64,000 bases of DNA from the NCBI GenBank assembly GCA_947474715.1, contig CANJJT010000005.1:1-64000 (forward strand), read 5' to 3'. This stretch comes from CAIYPG01 sp903864555 (GTDB lineage Bacteria > Pseudomonadota > Gammaproteobacteria > Burkholderiales > SG8-39). Below the pieces are notes generated by a model. That model did no database searches, was not told where the DNA came from, and saw only the letters and a program-made list of their open reading frames with translations. Below, in pieces: positions 8,485 to 16,731 of this stretch; within the stretch, counting starts at the first letter, position 1; each line of letters opens with the position of its first letter. Made by a program: the position numbers and the translations under genes.

Positions 8485-10440
8485 ATGTACCGTTATCTCC
8501 AATCGCGTATCCACGGCACGGCCAGTACCGGACCGGGCGTGCCGCCACCCGGCCTGCTGCCTTTCTACTGGCACTTCGTCAGCCAGACCAAGGGCTGGTA
8601 TGGCGCGATGTTCGTCACCAACTTTGCCGTGGCGGTCATCGACACGGTGATTCCCTTGTTCATCGGCCGGCTGGTCGGCCTGATGGAGGCCACCGACCGC
8701 GTCGGGGCACTGCACGCCAACGCGCCGATGCTGGCGGGCATGCTGATGCTGGTGCTGTTCGTGCGGCCGCTGGTGATCTTCTCGGATACGGCCATCCGCC
8801 AGAACGTGCTGATACCCGGTGCCACCAGCATGATCCGCTGGCAGAGCCACTGGCACGTGATCCGCCAGGGGCTGCCTTTCTTCCAGAACGACTTCGCCGG
8901 GCGCATGGCCAATCGCGTGATGCAGACCGCCAATGCGGTGCGCGAGAGCGTGATGTCGAGCATCCGCGGCATCTGGTACATCGTGGTCTACGGCATCACG
9001 GCATTTTCGCTGATGGCCTTGGCGGACTGGCGCCTGGCCCTGCCCACACTGTGCTGGTTCGCCGGCTATGTGGTGTTCCTGCGCTACTTCGTGCCGCGCA
9101 TGCGCGACCTGGCGCGCGCCAGCTCCGAGCTGCGCTCGCTGGTGATGGCACGCGTCGTCGACAGCTACACCAACATCCTCACGGTGAAGCTGTTTGCCCG
9201 CCTGGCGGACGAGGATGCCTATGTGCGCGAGGCGGTGGACGAACACCAGACCGCCATCGGCGCGCACATGAAACTGATCTCGCAGTTCATGTTCTGGCTG
9301 TCGGCCATGAATGCAAGCCTGCTCAGCGCCACCGCCATCATCGGCATCTGGTTGTGGTCGCAGGGTGTGCTGTCCGGCGCACTGGTGGCGACGGCGCTGC
9401 CACTGGCCTGGCAGATCACCAACGTGGCCGGCTGGGTGAGCTGGGAAGTGGCCGGCATCTTCGAGAACGTCGGCGTGGTGCAGGAAGGCATGCAGACCAT
9501 CGCCGTGCCGCATACGGGCCTCGACCGTGCGGATGCAAAACAGCTGCAGGTCACACGCGGTGAGATCCGCTTCGAGGATGTGTTTTTCAGCTACGGCCGC
9601 AGTGATGCGAAACCCGTGATCGACAGCCTCAGTTGCGTGGTGCACCCGGGTGAGCGGGTCGGCGTGGTCGGGCGTTCCGGCGCCGGCAAGTCCACGCTGG
9701 TGAACCTGCTGCTGCGCTTTTTCGATCCGGAGCAGGGGCGGATCCTGATCGACGGTCAGGACATTGCCGGTGTCACCCAGGAAAGCCTGCGTGCGGCCAT
9801 CGGCATGGTGACCCAGGACACTTCGCTGCTGCATCGTTCGATTGCCTCCAACATCCGCTATGCGCGACCCGAGGCTGGTGATGCCCAGGTGGAGGCGGCG
9901 GCACGCAAGGCCCAGGCCCATGACTTCATCACCGGGCTGCTCGATTTTCATGGACGGGCCGGTTATGAGGCACATGTGGGTGAGCGCGGCGTGAAGCTCT
10001 CCGGCGGGCAGCGCCAGCGTATCGCCATTGCCCGCGTGGTCCTCAAGGACGCGCCGCTGCTGGTGCTGGACGAGGCCACCTCCGCGCTGGACAGCGAAGT
10101 GGAACTGGCGATACAGGAGCAACTGCTCGGACTGATGGAGGGCAAGACGGTGATCGCCATCGCGCACCGCCTGTCCACCATTGCCCGCATGGACCGGCTC
10201 ATCGTCATCGAGCAGGGGCGCATCGTCGAGCAGGGTTCGCATGAGCAACTGCTGCAACTGGACGGCCACTACGCCCGGCTGTGGCGGCACCAGTCCGGTG
10301 GCTTTCTCGCACCGGAGGCGTTGCCCGGTGAAGTGGATGTCGAGGCGCAGGCCCTGCAGGACCCGCCGCCGGAAGACCACCACGCGGAGCCGGCGCCGGA
10401 ATCCGGCACCGACGATGTGACGGTGGTGAAGCGGGCCTGA
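8485..10440 (+). CDS. ABC exporter, fused permease and ATPase
   Basis: 651 residues: a six-helix exporter membrane domain (about 30-330) followed by an ABC ATPase. Walker A is GRSGAGKST (396-404), the signature LSGGQ is at 505-509, Walker B LLVLDEATSALD contains D529-E530, and the switch histidine is in IAHRLST. This is the MsbA-like half-transporter layout, which works as a homodimer in the inner membrane. A C-terminal acidic/proline tail of about 45 residues follows. I chose the ATG at 8485; an earlier in-frame TTG at 8437 adds 16 unlikely residues. The stop overlaps the ATPase start by one base (TGATG), so translation is probably coupled. The substrate is unknown. Confidence 0.9.
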   Translation: MYRYLQSRIHGTASTGPGVPPPGLLPFYWHFVSQTKGWYGAMFVTNFAVAVIDTVIPLFIGRLVGLMEATDRVGALHANAPMLAGMLMLVLFVRPLVIFSDTAIRQNVLIPGATSMIRWQSHWHVIRQGLPFFQNDFAGRMANRVMQTANAVRESVMSSIRGIWYIVVYGITAFSLMALADWRLALPTLCWFAGYVVFLRYFVPRMRDLARASSELRSLVMARVVDSYTNILTVKLFARLADEDAYVREAVDEHQTAIGAHMKLISQFMFWLSAMNASLLSATAIIGIWLWSQGVLSGALVATALPLAWQITNVAGWVSWEVAGIFENVGVVQEGMQTIAVPHTGLDRADAKQLQVTRGEIRFEDVFFSYGRSDAKPVIDSLSCVVHPGERVGVVGRSGAGKSTLVNLLLRFFDPEQGRILIDGQDIAGVTQESLRAAIGMVTQDTSLLHRSIASNIRYARPEAGDAQVEAAARKAQAHDFITGLLDFHGRAGYEAHVGERGVKLSGGQRQRIAIARVVLKDAPLLVLDEATSALDSEVELAIQEQLLGLMEGKTVIAIAHRLSTIARMDRLIVIEQGRIVEQGSHEQLLQLDGHYARLWRHQSGGFLAPEALPGEVDVEAQALQDPPPEDHHAEPAPESGTDDVTVVKRA

Positions 10441-13073
10441 TGAACACGGACACCAGGCAGGGCCTGACAGCAACACCCGAAGCGACAACCGCAGCAACTC
10501 CGGCAGCAACACCCGAAGCGACAACCGCGGCGACAATTTTCGCGGGGCTCACTGTGGCGGAGGCTGCGGCGCGGCTGGCTGCCGAAGGGGCGAATGCGCT
10601 GCCCGGGCGCCAACAGCGCAGCGTCTGGCGCATCGCCTGGGAGGTGGTGCGCGAGCCGATGTTCCTGCTGCTGGTGGCCGGCGCCGGCATCTATCTGCTG
10701 CTGGGTGATGTGCAGGAGGCCTTGTTTCTCGGGGCTGCCGTGGTGGTGGTCATGCTCATCACCATCGTGCAGGAACGCCGCAGCGAGCGGGCGGTGGAGG
10801 CCTTGCGTGATCTGGCCAGTCCGCGCGCCCTGGTGATGCGTGACGGCGAGGTGCGCCGCATTGCCGGCGTGGATGTGGTGCGCGGCGACCTGCTCATGCT
10901 TTCCGAAGGCGATCGCATTCCCGCTGACGCGGAACTGGTGGCGGCCAATGACCTCCTGGTCGACGAGTCGCTGCTCACCGGGGAATCGTTGCCGGTGTCC
11001 AAGCAGTTGGGCGCGAGCGCGGCACTGGGGGCTGCGGCACCGGAGGACACTGTCCACAGGGTCTATTCGGGCACGCTGGTGGTGAAGGGACAGGGGCGCG
11101 CCGTGGTCACCGGCACGGGTGCGCACTCGGAGCTCGGGCGCATCGGCGTGTCGCTGGGCGGCGTGGAGGCAGGCAAGACCCGCCTCGAGGAGGAGACGGC
11201 GCGCATCGTGCGCATCGTGGCGACTGCCGCTGGTGCGCTGTCGCTGACGGTGGCCCTGTTGTATTTCGCATTGCGGGGCGGCTGGCTGGATGCGGTGCTG
11301 GTCGGGGTGACGCTGGCCATGGCCATCCTGCCGGAGGAGTTTCCCGTGGTGCTGACCGTGTTCCTGGCGCTCGGAGCCTGGCGCATTTCGCGCAATGGCG
11401 TGCTGACGCGGCGCATGCCGGCCATCGAGACCCTGGGTGCTGCCACGGTGTTGTGTGTGGACAAGACCGGCACGCTGACCGAGAACAGGATGGTCATGGT
11501 GCAGGCCTATGCCGGAGGGCACTGGCACACATTGGGCGCCGGGCAGGGGCACGCGGAGTTCGCGCAGTCGCTGGCAACCCTGACTGGGGTGGCAGCCCTG
11601 GCGTGCGAACACGATCCTTTCGATCCCATGGAACGGGCGATCCTCGCCGCAGCAGCGGTGTTGGCGCCCGACAGCATCGTGCTGCGCGCGCAGGGCGAAC
11701 TGAGCCGCGACTATCCCATGAGCAGCGAGTTCATGGCGGTCTGCCATGGCTGGCAGTTGCCTGACGGCAGCCGCCGTGTCGCCATCAAGGGTGCGCCTGA
11801 GACCGTACTGGCCCTGTGTGGACTGACAGCGGGCGAACTCGAAGCCGCGCTGGCGCAGGCTGCCGATGCGGCAGGCCGGGGGCTGCGCCTGCTGGCAGTG
11901 GCCGAGGCTGGGTGGACGGAGGCGTCCTGGCCGGAGTCGCCGCAGGCTTTCCGTTTCTCCTGGTGCGGTTATGTCGCCCTGGCCGATCCGCTGCGCGCGT
12001 CGGTGCCAGCCGCCGTGGCGCAGTGCCGTCGCGCCGGCATACGGGTGGTGATGATCACCGGGGATTATCCGCAGACGGGCCTGAGCATCGCGCAGCAGGC
12101 CGGGCTGGACACCACGGGCGGTGCCCTCACCGGCGATGCACTGTCGGCGCTCGACGATGCGGCGCTGGCGCAGGTGGTGCACCGGGTGAATGTCTATGCG
12201 CGGGTGCGGCCGGAACAGAAGCTGCGCCTGGTGAATGCCTTCAAGGCGGCGGGCGAGGTGGTGGCCATGACGGGAGATGGCGTGAACGATGCACCGGCAC
12301 TCAAGGCTGCGCATATCGGTGTGGCAATGGGACGGCGTGGCACCGACGTGGCGCGCGAGGCGGCTTCGCTGGTGCTCATCGACGACGACTTCGGTGACCT
12401 GGTGACCACGGTGCGGCTGGGCCGGCGCATCTACGCCAACATCCGCAATGCCATGTCCTACATCATCTCGGTGCACGTGCCGATTGCCGGTATGTCCATG
12501 CTCCCCCTGCTGTTCGGCTGGCCGCTGTTGCTGTACCCGGTGCACGTGGCCTTTCTCGAGTTCGTCATCGATCCGGCCTGCTCCATCGTGTTCGAGGCCG
12601 AAGAGGAGGACGCCCAGGCCATGGAGCGACCGCCACGGTCCCCCACCGAGCCGCTGTTCAGCCTGGGCATGCTGGTGGAAAGCCTGGGCGTGGGCATCAG
12701 CATGCTGCTCGCGGTGGCCCTGGCCTATGCCTGGGCCGATGCCAGCGGGCGTGACGAAGGCGAGGTGCGCGCTCTGGGCTTTGCCGCCATCGTGCTGGGC
12801 AATCTGTTTCTCATCCTGGCCTATCGCCGCAGCGAACGCCTGCCTGGTCTGCTGCATGCCCGGCCGACCCGCGCGCTGCTGTCAGTGCTGGGTGGCGCGC
12901 TGGCAGCGCTGGCGCTGGTGATCTATGTGCCGGTGGTGGCCGGGATATTCCGCTTCGCCCCGCTGGCGGCAGGCGATGTGCTGGTGGCCGCCGTGGCGGG
13001 AGCAGCCGGCGTGTTCCTGGTGCTGCCGCTGATGCGCTGGCTGCAGACATTGCGGCCCCGCCTGGCGCACTGA
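10440..13073 (+). CDS. Cation-translocating P-type ATPase
   Basis: 877 residues with the P-type ATPase order: actuator motif TGES near residue 180, helix-4 motif PEEFP at 298-302, phosphorylation site DKTGTLT with D341, hinge TGDGVND starting at T611, then the C-terminal membrane bundle. The layout is that of Ca2+-ATPase-like (P2) pumps, but helix 4 reads PEEFP where SERCA has PEGLP, and helix 6 reads FLEFVIDPACS. The ion is therefore uncertain. No N-terminal heavy-metal CxxC domain is present. The N-terminus carries a duplicated Ala/Thr/Pro segment. The start overlaps the exporter stop by one base, indicating a two-gene operon. Confidence 0.9.
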   Translation: MNTDTRQGLTATPEATTAATPAATPEATTAATIFAGLTVAEAAARLAAEGANALPGRQQRSVWRIAWEVVREPMFLLLVAGAGIYLLLGDVQEALFLGAAVVVVMLITIVQERRSERAVEALRDLASPRALVMRDGEVRRIAGVDVVRGDLLMLSEGDRIPADAELVAANDLLVDESLLTGESLPVSKQLGASAALGAAAPEDTVHRVYSGTLVVKGQGRAVVTGTGAHSELGRIGVSLGGVEAGKTRLEEETARIVRIVATAAGALSLTVALLYFALRGGWLDAVLVGVTLAMAILPEEFPVVLTVFLALGAWRISRNGVLTRRMPAIETLGAATVLCVDKTGTLTENRMVMVQAYAGGHWHTLGAGQGHAEFAQSLATLTGVAALACEHDPFDPMERAILAAAAVLAPDSIVLRAQGELSRDYPMSSEFMAVCHGWQLPDGSRRVAIKGAPETVLALCGLTAGELEAALAQAADAAGRGLRLLAVAEAGWTEASWPESPQAFRFSWCGYVALADPLRASVPAAVAQCRRAGIRVVMITGDYPQTGLSIAQQAGLDTTGGALTGDALSALDDAALAQVVHRVNVYARVRPEQKLRLVNAFKAAGEVVAMTGDGVNDAPALKAAHIGVAMGRRGTDVAREAASLVLIDDDFGDLVTTVRLGRRIYANIRNAMSYIISVHVPIAGMSMLPLLFGWPLLLYPVHVAFLEFVIDPACSIVFEAEEEDAQAMERPPRSPTEPLFSLGMLVESLGVGISMLLAVALAYAWADASGRDEGEVRALGFAAIVLGNLFLILAYRRSERLPGLLHARPTRALLSVLGGALAALALVIYVPVVAGIFRFAPLAAGDVLVAAVAGAAGVFLVLPLMRWLQTLRPRLAH
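10469..10528 (+). repeat. 36-bp tandem duplication in the P-type ATPase N-terminus
   Basis: Two copies of a 24-base block (10469-10492 and 10505-10528) are spaced 36 bases apart. They encode two 12-residue units beginning ATPEATTAAT. The duplication keeps the reading frame and lengthens a disordered Ala/Thr/Pro leader. Confidence 0.8.
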
Positions 13074-13090
13074 GGTGGCAGGTGGAAGTG

Positions 13091-13119
13091 CCTGTCGGAC
13101 CTGCATATGGTCCGACAGG
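13091..13119. terminator. Hairpin downstream of the P-type ATPase gene
   Basis: Perfect 11-base arms (CCTGTCGGACC and its complement) flank a 7-base loop, 17 bases after the ATPase stop codon. The position between convergent genes suits a transcription terminator, although no T-run follows. Confidence 0.5.
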
Positions 13120-13169
13120 TATGATCATAATTGATGAGATGGGCCAATGATGAAAAGGCCAAGCTCTGT

Positions 13170-13183
13170 AATATGATCATATT
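13170..13183. promoter_or_regulatory. Perfect 14-bp AT-rich palindrome
   Basis: The sequence AATATGATCATATT is a perfect palindrome in the short gap between the convergent ATPase and nitroreductase genes. A related ATGATCAT lies at 13121-13128, about 50 bases earlier. It is not at a gene start, so a role as an operator is unclear. Confidence 0.3.
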
Positions 13184-13231
13184 GCAGGCGTTGGAACTGG
13201 TGCCGGTGCCATGCCGGACCGGCCCGCTGGT

Positions 13232-13831
13232 TCAGCCCAGGCTGCTGCCCCATTCACTGCCGAAGAAGCTGTCGGCCACACTGCGCCGTGCACGCGGGGT
13301 CAGTTCCTTCTCCTTGACCGCGGCATCCAGGATGTCGGGCGAGGCCTGATAGCCGACAGCGATCATGGCCACGGGAGAGAACTCGGCCGGGATGCCGAAG
13401 GCGGCGCGTGCCTTGTCGGCATCGAAGCCGGCCATGGCGTGGGCGGCCAGACCCTGGGCCAGGGCTTCGAGCATCAGGCTCAGATTGGCCATGCCGGTGT
13501 CGTGCATGCCGTAGCGGGCCGGCTTGCCATCGGGATTGACGGTGGCTGTGCAGGACAGCAGCAGCAGCGGCACGTTCTTGCACCAGGCCTGGTTGCCGGC
13601 GCCGAGGCAATCAAAGGCCTTGCGCCACCCGGCTTCGTTCACCGATTTGTCGCAGACGATGTATCGCCAGGGCTGGCTGTTGTTGGCCGAGGGCGCCCAG
13701 CGGGCAGCCTCCAGCAGGGCGGCACGCTGGTCCTTGCTGATATTGCGCGCGGGATCGAAGGCGCGCGGGCTCCAGCGCCGTGTCAGCAGTTCATGAACGG
13801 GGACACCGGTCGGGGCATTTTTCTCCAGCAT
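13232..13831 (-). CDS. Nitroreductase family protein
   Basis: 199 residues with the FMN-dependent nitroreductase pattern. The N-terminal RRWSPRAFDP segment and the block EAARWAPSANNSQPWRYIV (about 41-59) form the flavin phosphate and isoalloxazine contacts in this family. A central DTGMANLSLMLEALAQGLAAHAM helix pair and a C-terminal IAVGYQ complete the fold. It would reduce nitro, quinone or similar acceptors using NAD(P)H as a dimer. It stands alone. A 17-bp tandem repeat separates it from the HD-domain gene, which points the same way. Confidence 0.88.
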   Translation of the reverse strand: MLEKNAPTGVPVHELLTRRWSPRAFDPARNISKDQRAALLEAARWAPSANNSQPWRYIVCDKSVNEAGWRKAFDCLGAGNQAWCKNVPLLLLSCTATVNPDGKPARYGMHDTGMANLSLMLEALAQGLAAHAMAGFDADKARAAFGIPAEFSPVAMIAVGYQASPDILDAAVKEKELTPRARRSVADSFFGSEWGSSLG

Positions 13832-13899
13832 GGCGGGCTCCAGTTGATCCAGTTGAAAAGGTGCGCAAGCTTACCGCAGCCGTGAGCGGCTGCCGTGAT

Positions 13900-13967
13900 G
13901 GGGCAGGCAAGCAGGCGGGGCAAGCAAGCAGACGGGGCAAGCAAGGAGACGGGGCAGGCAATGCCCG
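13900..13967. repeat. 17-bp tandem repeat, four units
   Basis: Four consecutive 17-base units start with GGGGCA at 13900, 13917, 13934 and 13951. Units 2 and 3 differ at one base; unit 1 differs at a few positions; unit 4 agrees only in its first half. The array sits between the nitroreductase gene start and the HD-domain gene end. The core is GGGGCAAGCAAGCAGAC. Confidence 0.8.
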
Positions 13968-13981
13968 CGACCTGTCAGGAA

Positions 13982-14926
13982 TCAGGAATCAGATTTGAGG
14001 GGGTCGGGCGGCTGGCGGCGAAGCGCGGACAATTCGGGATCGGAGGCCATCGATTCGACGAAGCGGAGGTTCTTGTTCATTTCATCGAGGTAGAGGTTCT
14101 GTCCCTTGAAATGCGATTCGGCGTAGGCATAACCCTTGTTGAGGTCCACATCGAGGCGCCTGGAGGCACCGGCATAGAAGGCGGGCGTCTTGAGCACGAG
14201 GTCCTCGCCGGAGGCGTAGAGGACTTGTTCGGTGCCATCGGCCGTCATCCTGCGCGCAATGCCGGCATGGACGAATTCCGGATACAGCCGGTCGCGGCAT
14301 TTCTCGAGGTAACAACGGTCTGCCATCTGGGCAATGATGTCTGCGGACCCGAGCAGGTTGCCGATCAGGCGGTAGATCAGGCCGGGCACTTCGATCTTGG
14401 AGACTTGCTGCTCGTAGCCGGTGAAGTGGATCAGCGATGCCGCCACATCGGCGTACTGCTTCATCCCCAGTTGTGGCAGATAGTCGCGCAGGAACTGCGC
14501 GCCGCGCGAGACATGCACCATGGTGAAGGCAGCGCCATTGATCACCGGCTTGTCGCTTAGCTGGCGCAGGTAGCCGATGTCATGGAACAGGGCGGTCACC
14601 ACACCGAGGCGGAACAGATCCTCGTTGAGGGGTTCGACGCCGATGCGGCTGCGCTCATAGCCGTCCAGCAGGCGCGCCATGGCCAGGGTGACGTCGAGCA
14701 CGTGCTGGATATCGTGATAGGCCGTGTCACAGGGCAGGAAGCCGGGAAACTGGCCGAGGTACATGGCGGTGGCATCGCGAAAGGCAATGTTCAGGGAATC
14801 GGTCCGCGCATCCGGATAGAGGTTCAGGAAGATGCTTTCAACTTCGGCCATGACCTCGGTAGCATCAGTGGTCTTCACTGACTTGGCTACGTCAAGTTCA
14901 TTGCTGAAATTGTCCGACACGTGCAT
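13982..14926 (-). CDS. HD-domain phosphohydrolase, phosphodiesterase-like
   Basis: 314 residues, predicted cytoplasmic. The metal-binding set of HD phosphohydrolases is present: YHDIQHVLDV at 70-79, ALFHDIGYL with H115-D116, and a later Asp in LLGSADIIAQMAD. The spacing and the HxxxH-x-x-DV form resemble the HNxxHAxDV motif of class I cyclic-nucleotide phosphodiesterases more than plain HD proteins. It could therefore hydrolyse a cyclic nucleotide, or another phosphoester. The C-terminal hundred residues have no recognisable domain. The start is the ATG before HVSDNFSNE. No partner gene adjoins it, but a class III cyclase lies 30 kb away in the window. Confidence 0.75.
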   Translation of the reverse strand: MHVSDNFSNELDVAKSVKTTDATEVMAEVESIFLNLYPDARTDSLNIAFRDATAMYLGQFPGFLPCDTAYHDIQHVLDVTLAMARLLDGYERSRIGVEPLNEDLFRLGVVTALFHDIGYLRQLSDKPVINGAAFTMVHVSRGAQFLRDYLPQLGMKQYADVAASLIHFTGYEQQVSKIEVPGLIYRLIGNLLGSADIIAQMADRCYLEKCRDRLYPEFVHAGIARRMTADGTEQVLYASGEDLVLKTPAFYAGASRRLDVDLNKGYAYAESHFKGQNLYLDEMNKNLRFVESMASDPELSALRRQPPDPLKSDS

Positions 14927-15299
14927 CTCTCCCTATTGAGGCCGACTACGTGAATCTACGTAGTTTGCGCAACTAGGATTCTAGATTGCACGGGACCATT
15001 GGACAACCGCAAGAATATGAAATATCTAAAAAAATGTGACTTTGTCGAGCTTATGACAGTGGCACGGAGGGGCCTGTCGAGACGTAGACACTGATTTTCG
15101 GCCCTATTGCCCGGGCTGATCCATCCGGAGTTTCACTGGGTTCCGGGGCTGGTGGGACCCCGGGCTGGTCTGGGCCATCCGGGTGAGCCCGGCCACCCGG
15201 ATCTGGCGTCGTCCATCCAATCGGTCAGCTATGCCTCATCTGCTGCGCCAGGCTCAAGGCATCCTGAGGTCGGGCGAAGGTGCTCCGTACCGTGGTGCT
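14927..15299. other. Intergenic region with an inverted repeat
   Basis: No gene is evident. A perfect 9-base inverted repeat (ATCCGGGTG at 15177-15185 and its complement at 15194-15202, loop of 8) lies in a GC-rich part and could end transcription of mltB on the minus strand only if read past it, so its role is unclear. The AT-rich stretch 14950-15050 is a likely promoter region for the HD-domain gene. Confidence 0.45.
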
Positions 15300-16442
15300 T
15301 CAAGGCGTGATAGTGGACGGTGGGGGTGAGGACGTGGCGGTGGCGGTCGCTGCCACCGCCACGCGGATGGCTTCGGCCAGGTCCATCACGGCGGCGGCAT
15401 AAAAGCTGGAGCGGTTGTAGCGGGTGATGACGAAGAAATTTTCCAGGCCGGCGCGATACTCGGATGGCTGGCCCGGTGTCTCCAGTTCCACCAGCACGCA
15501 TTGCATGTCGGGGGTGAGGATGCCAACGGGCGCGTCGATGCGCACGCCGGCCGCTTCCAGTGCCGACACGGCGCGGTCCGGCTTCACGCCACCGTGGGCG
15601 ATGGTCTTGTCGGCAGGGCCATTCAACAGGGCGGGAAAGGCGATCGGTGCATTGCTACGCCAGCCATGGGCCTTGAGGAAATTGCCGACGCTGCCGATGG
15701 CATCGGCGGGGCTGCGCACCAGGTTGGCCCGTGCGTCGCCGTCGTAGTCAACGGCAAAACGCCGGTAGCTGCTGGGCATGAATTGCGGCAGGCCGAAGGC
15801 GCCGGCATAGGAACCGCGCAGCTCGAACACGTCCATGCCGGCATCGCGTGCAAACAGCAGGTAATGCTCCAGTTCGGAGCGGAAAAAGGCCGATCGCGGG
15901 GCGTAATCGAAGGCGAGGGTGGTGAGTGCATCCACCACGCGATAGCTGCCGAGGTTGCGCCCGTAGACAGTCTCGACGCCGATGATGGCGACGATGATCT
16001 CGCGCGGCACGCCGAATTCGCTGCTGGCGCGCGCCAGCGTGGTTTCATGCTGGGCGAGGAAGAGCTGGCCTGCGGATATGCGCTGGTCATTGACGAAAAT
16101 GGCGCGGTAGTTGCGCCAGGACTTCACCCCCGGATCGCGCGGCGGAGAGATGGCCTTGATCACCGTGGGCTGGAAATTCACCTTGCGAAAGAGCGTCTGC
16201 ATTTCTTCGCGCACGAAGCCATGGCGTTCCACCAGTTCGTCGATGAAGCGCAGTACCTCTGTGCGCTTCTCGTATCCGGAGGGCGCCGCCTTGACGCTGG
16301 GATGGCTGCGATGGCTGCGATCGGCGGCCTGCACCGGCGATGGCGGGATGGCGAAGGGCAGCGCCAGCATCAGTGTGCACACCAATGCGCGTGCCTGTGC
16401 AGCAAGTGCGGGACGATTTTTTGGCGGAAAGGGCGAATGCAT
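15300..16442 (-). CDS. mltB: Lytic murein transglycosylase B
   Basis: 380 residues. A signal sequence (hydrophobic core about 18-32, cut near VQAA-D) leads to a soluble-lytic-transglycosylase family 3 domain. The catalytic glutamate is E157 in IIGVETVYGRNLGSYRVVDAL, followed by the family blocks AGAFGLPQFMPSSYR and AIGSVGNFLKAHGW. No lipobox Cys is visible, so it is probably periplasmic and soluble rather than a lipoprotein. It cleaves peptidoglycan glycan strands to 1,6-anhydro ends. The C-terminus ends in a low-complexity Ala/Thr/Ser/Pro run. It is a single gene. Confidence 0.92.
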   Translation of the reverse strand: MHSPFPPKNRPALAAQARALVCTLMLALPFAIPPSPVQAADRSHRSHPSVKAAPSGYEKRTEVLRFIDELVERHGFVREEMQTLFRKVNFQPTVIKAISPPRDPGVKSWRNYRAIFVNDQRISAGQLFLAQHETTLARASSEFGVPREIIVAIIGVETVYGRNLGSYRVVDALTTLAFDYAPRSAFFRSELEHYLLFARDAGMDVFELRGSYAGAFGLPQFMPSSYRRFAVDYDGDARANLVRSPADAIGSVGNFLKAHGWRSNAPIAFPALLNGPADKTIAHGGVKPDRAVSALEAAGVRIDAPVGILTPDMQCVLVELETPGQPSEYRAGLENFFVITRYNRSSFYAAAVMDLAEAIRVAVAATATATSSPPPSTITP

Positions 16443-16731
16443 GGTCCGATTCTACCGCCGGCCCCCTGTGGAACTGGTCAAGAGAGCCCGCGGCCGAAGC
16501 GGTACTGCGATGAAGGCGCAACCGGGGCTGCGCCTCCGCGGTCAGCGCAGGCCTGACTGCCTCGGGATCGCCGTGGCGCTGCCGCCATTGCTGCTGTGCT
16601 GCTGGTGCTGCCAGTGTCGCTACCGGCCTTCCACGAAGCCTCACCGCGCTTGATTGCCAGCCTCTTCACCATTCAAGATGTCGTGTTTCTTTGAAGAGTG
16701 TCCCTCTTTTAAAGGCAGATGTGCTCCAGCC

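Noticed and set aside
8458..10536. Minus-strand open frame of about 690 codons across the ABC exporter gene
   Set aside because: The plus strand has all ABC motifs in frame; the reverse frame has no recognisable domain and a Gln/His/Arg-rich composition.
10269..12857. Minus-strand open frame of about 860 codons across the P-type ATPase gene
   Set aside because: Shadow of the ATPase gene; P-type motifs are on the plus strand and the reverse product is low-complexity.
15177..15202. 9-bp inverted repeat as an mltB terminator
   Set aside because: It has no T-run on either side and lies more than 90 bases past the mltB stop, so a terminator call is not supported.
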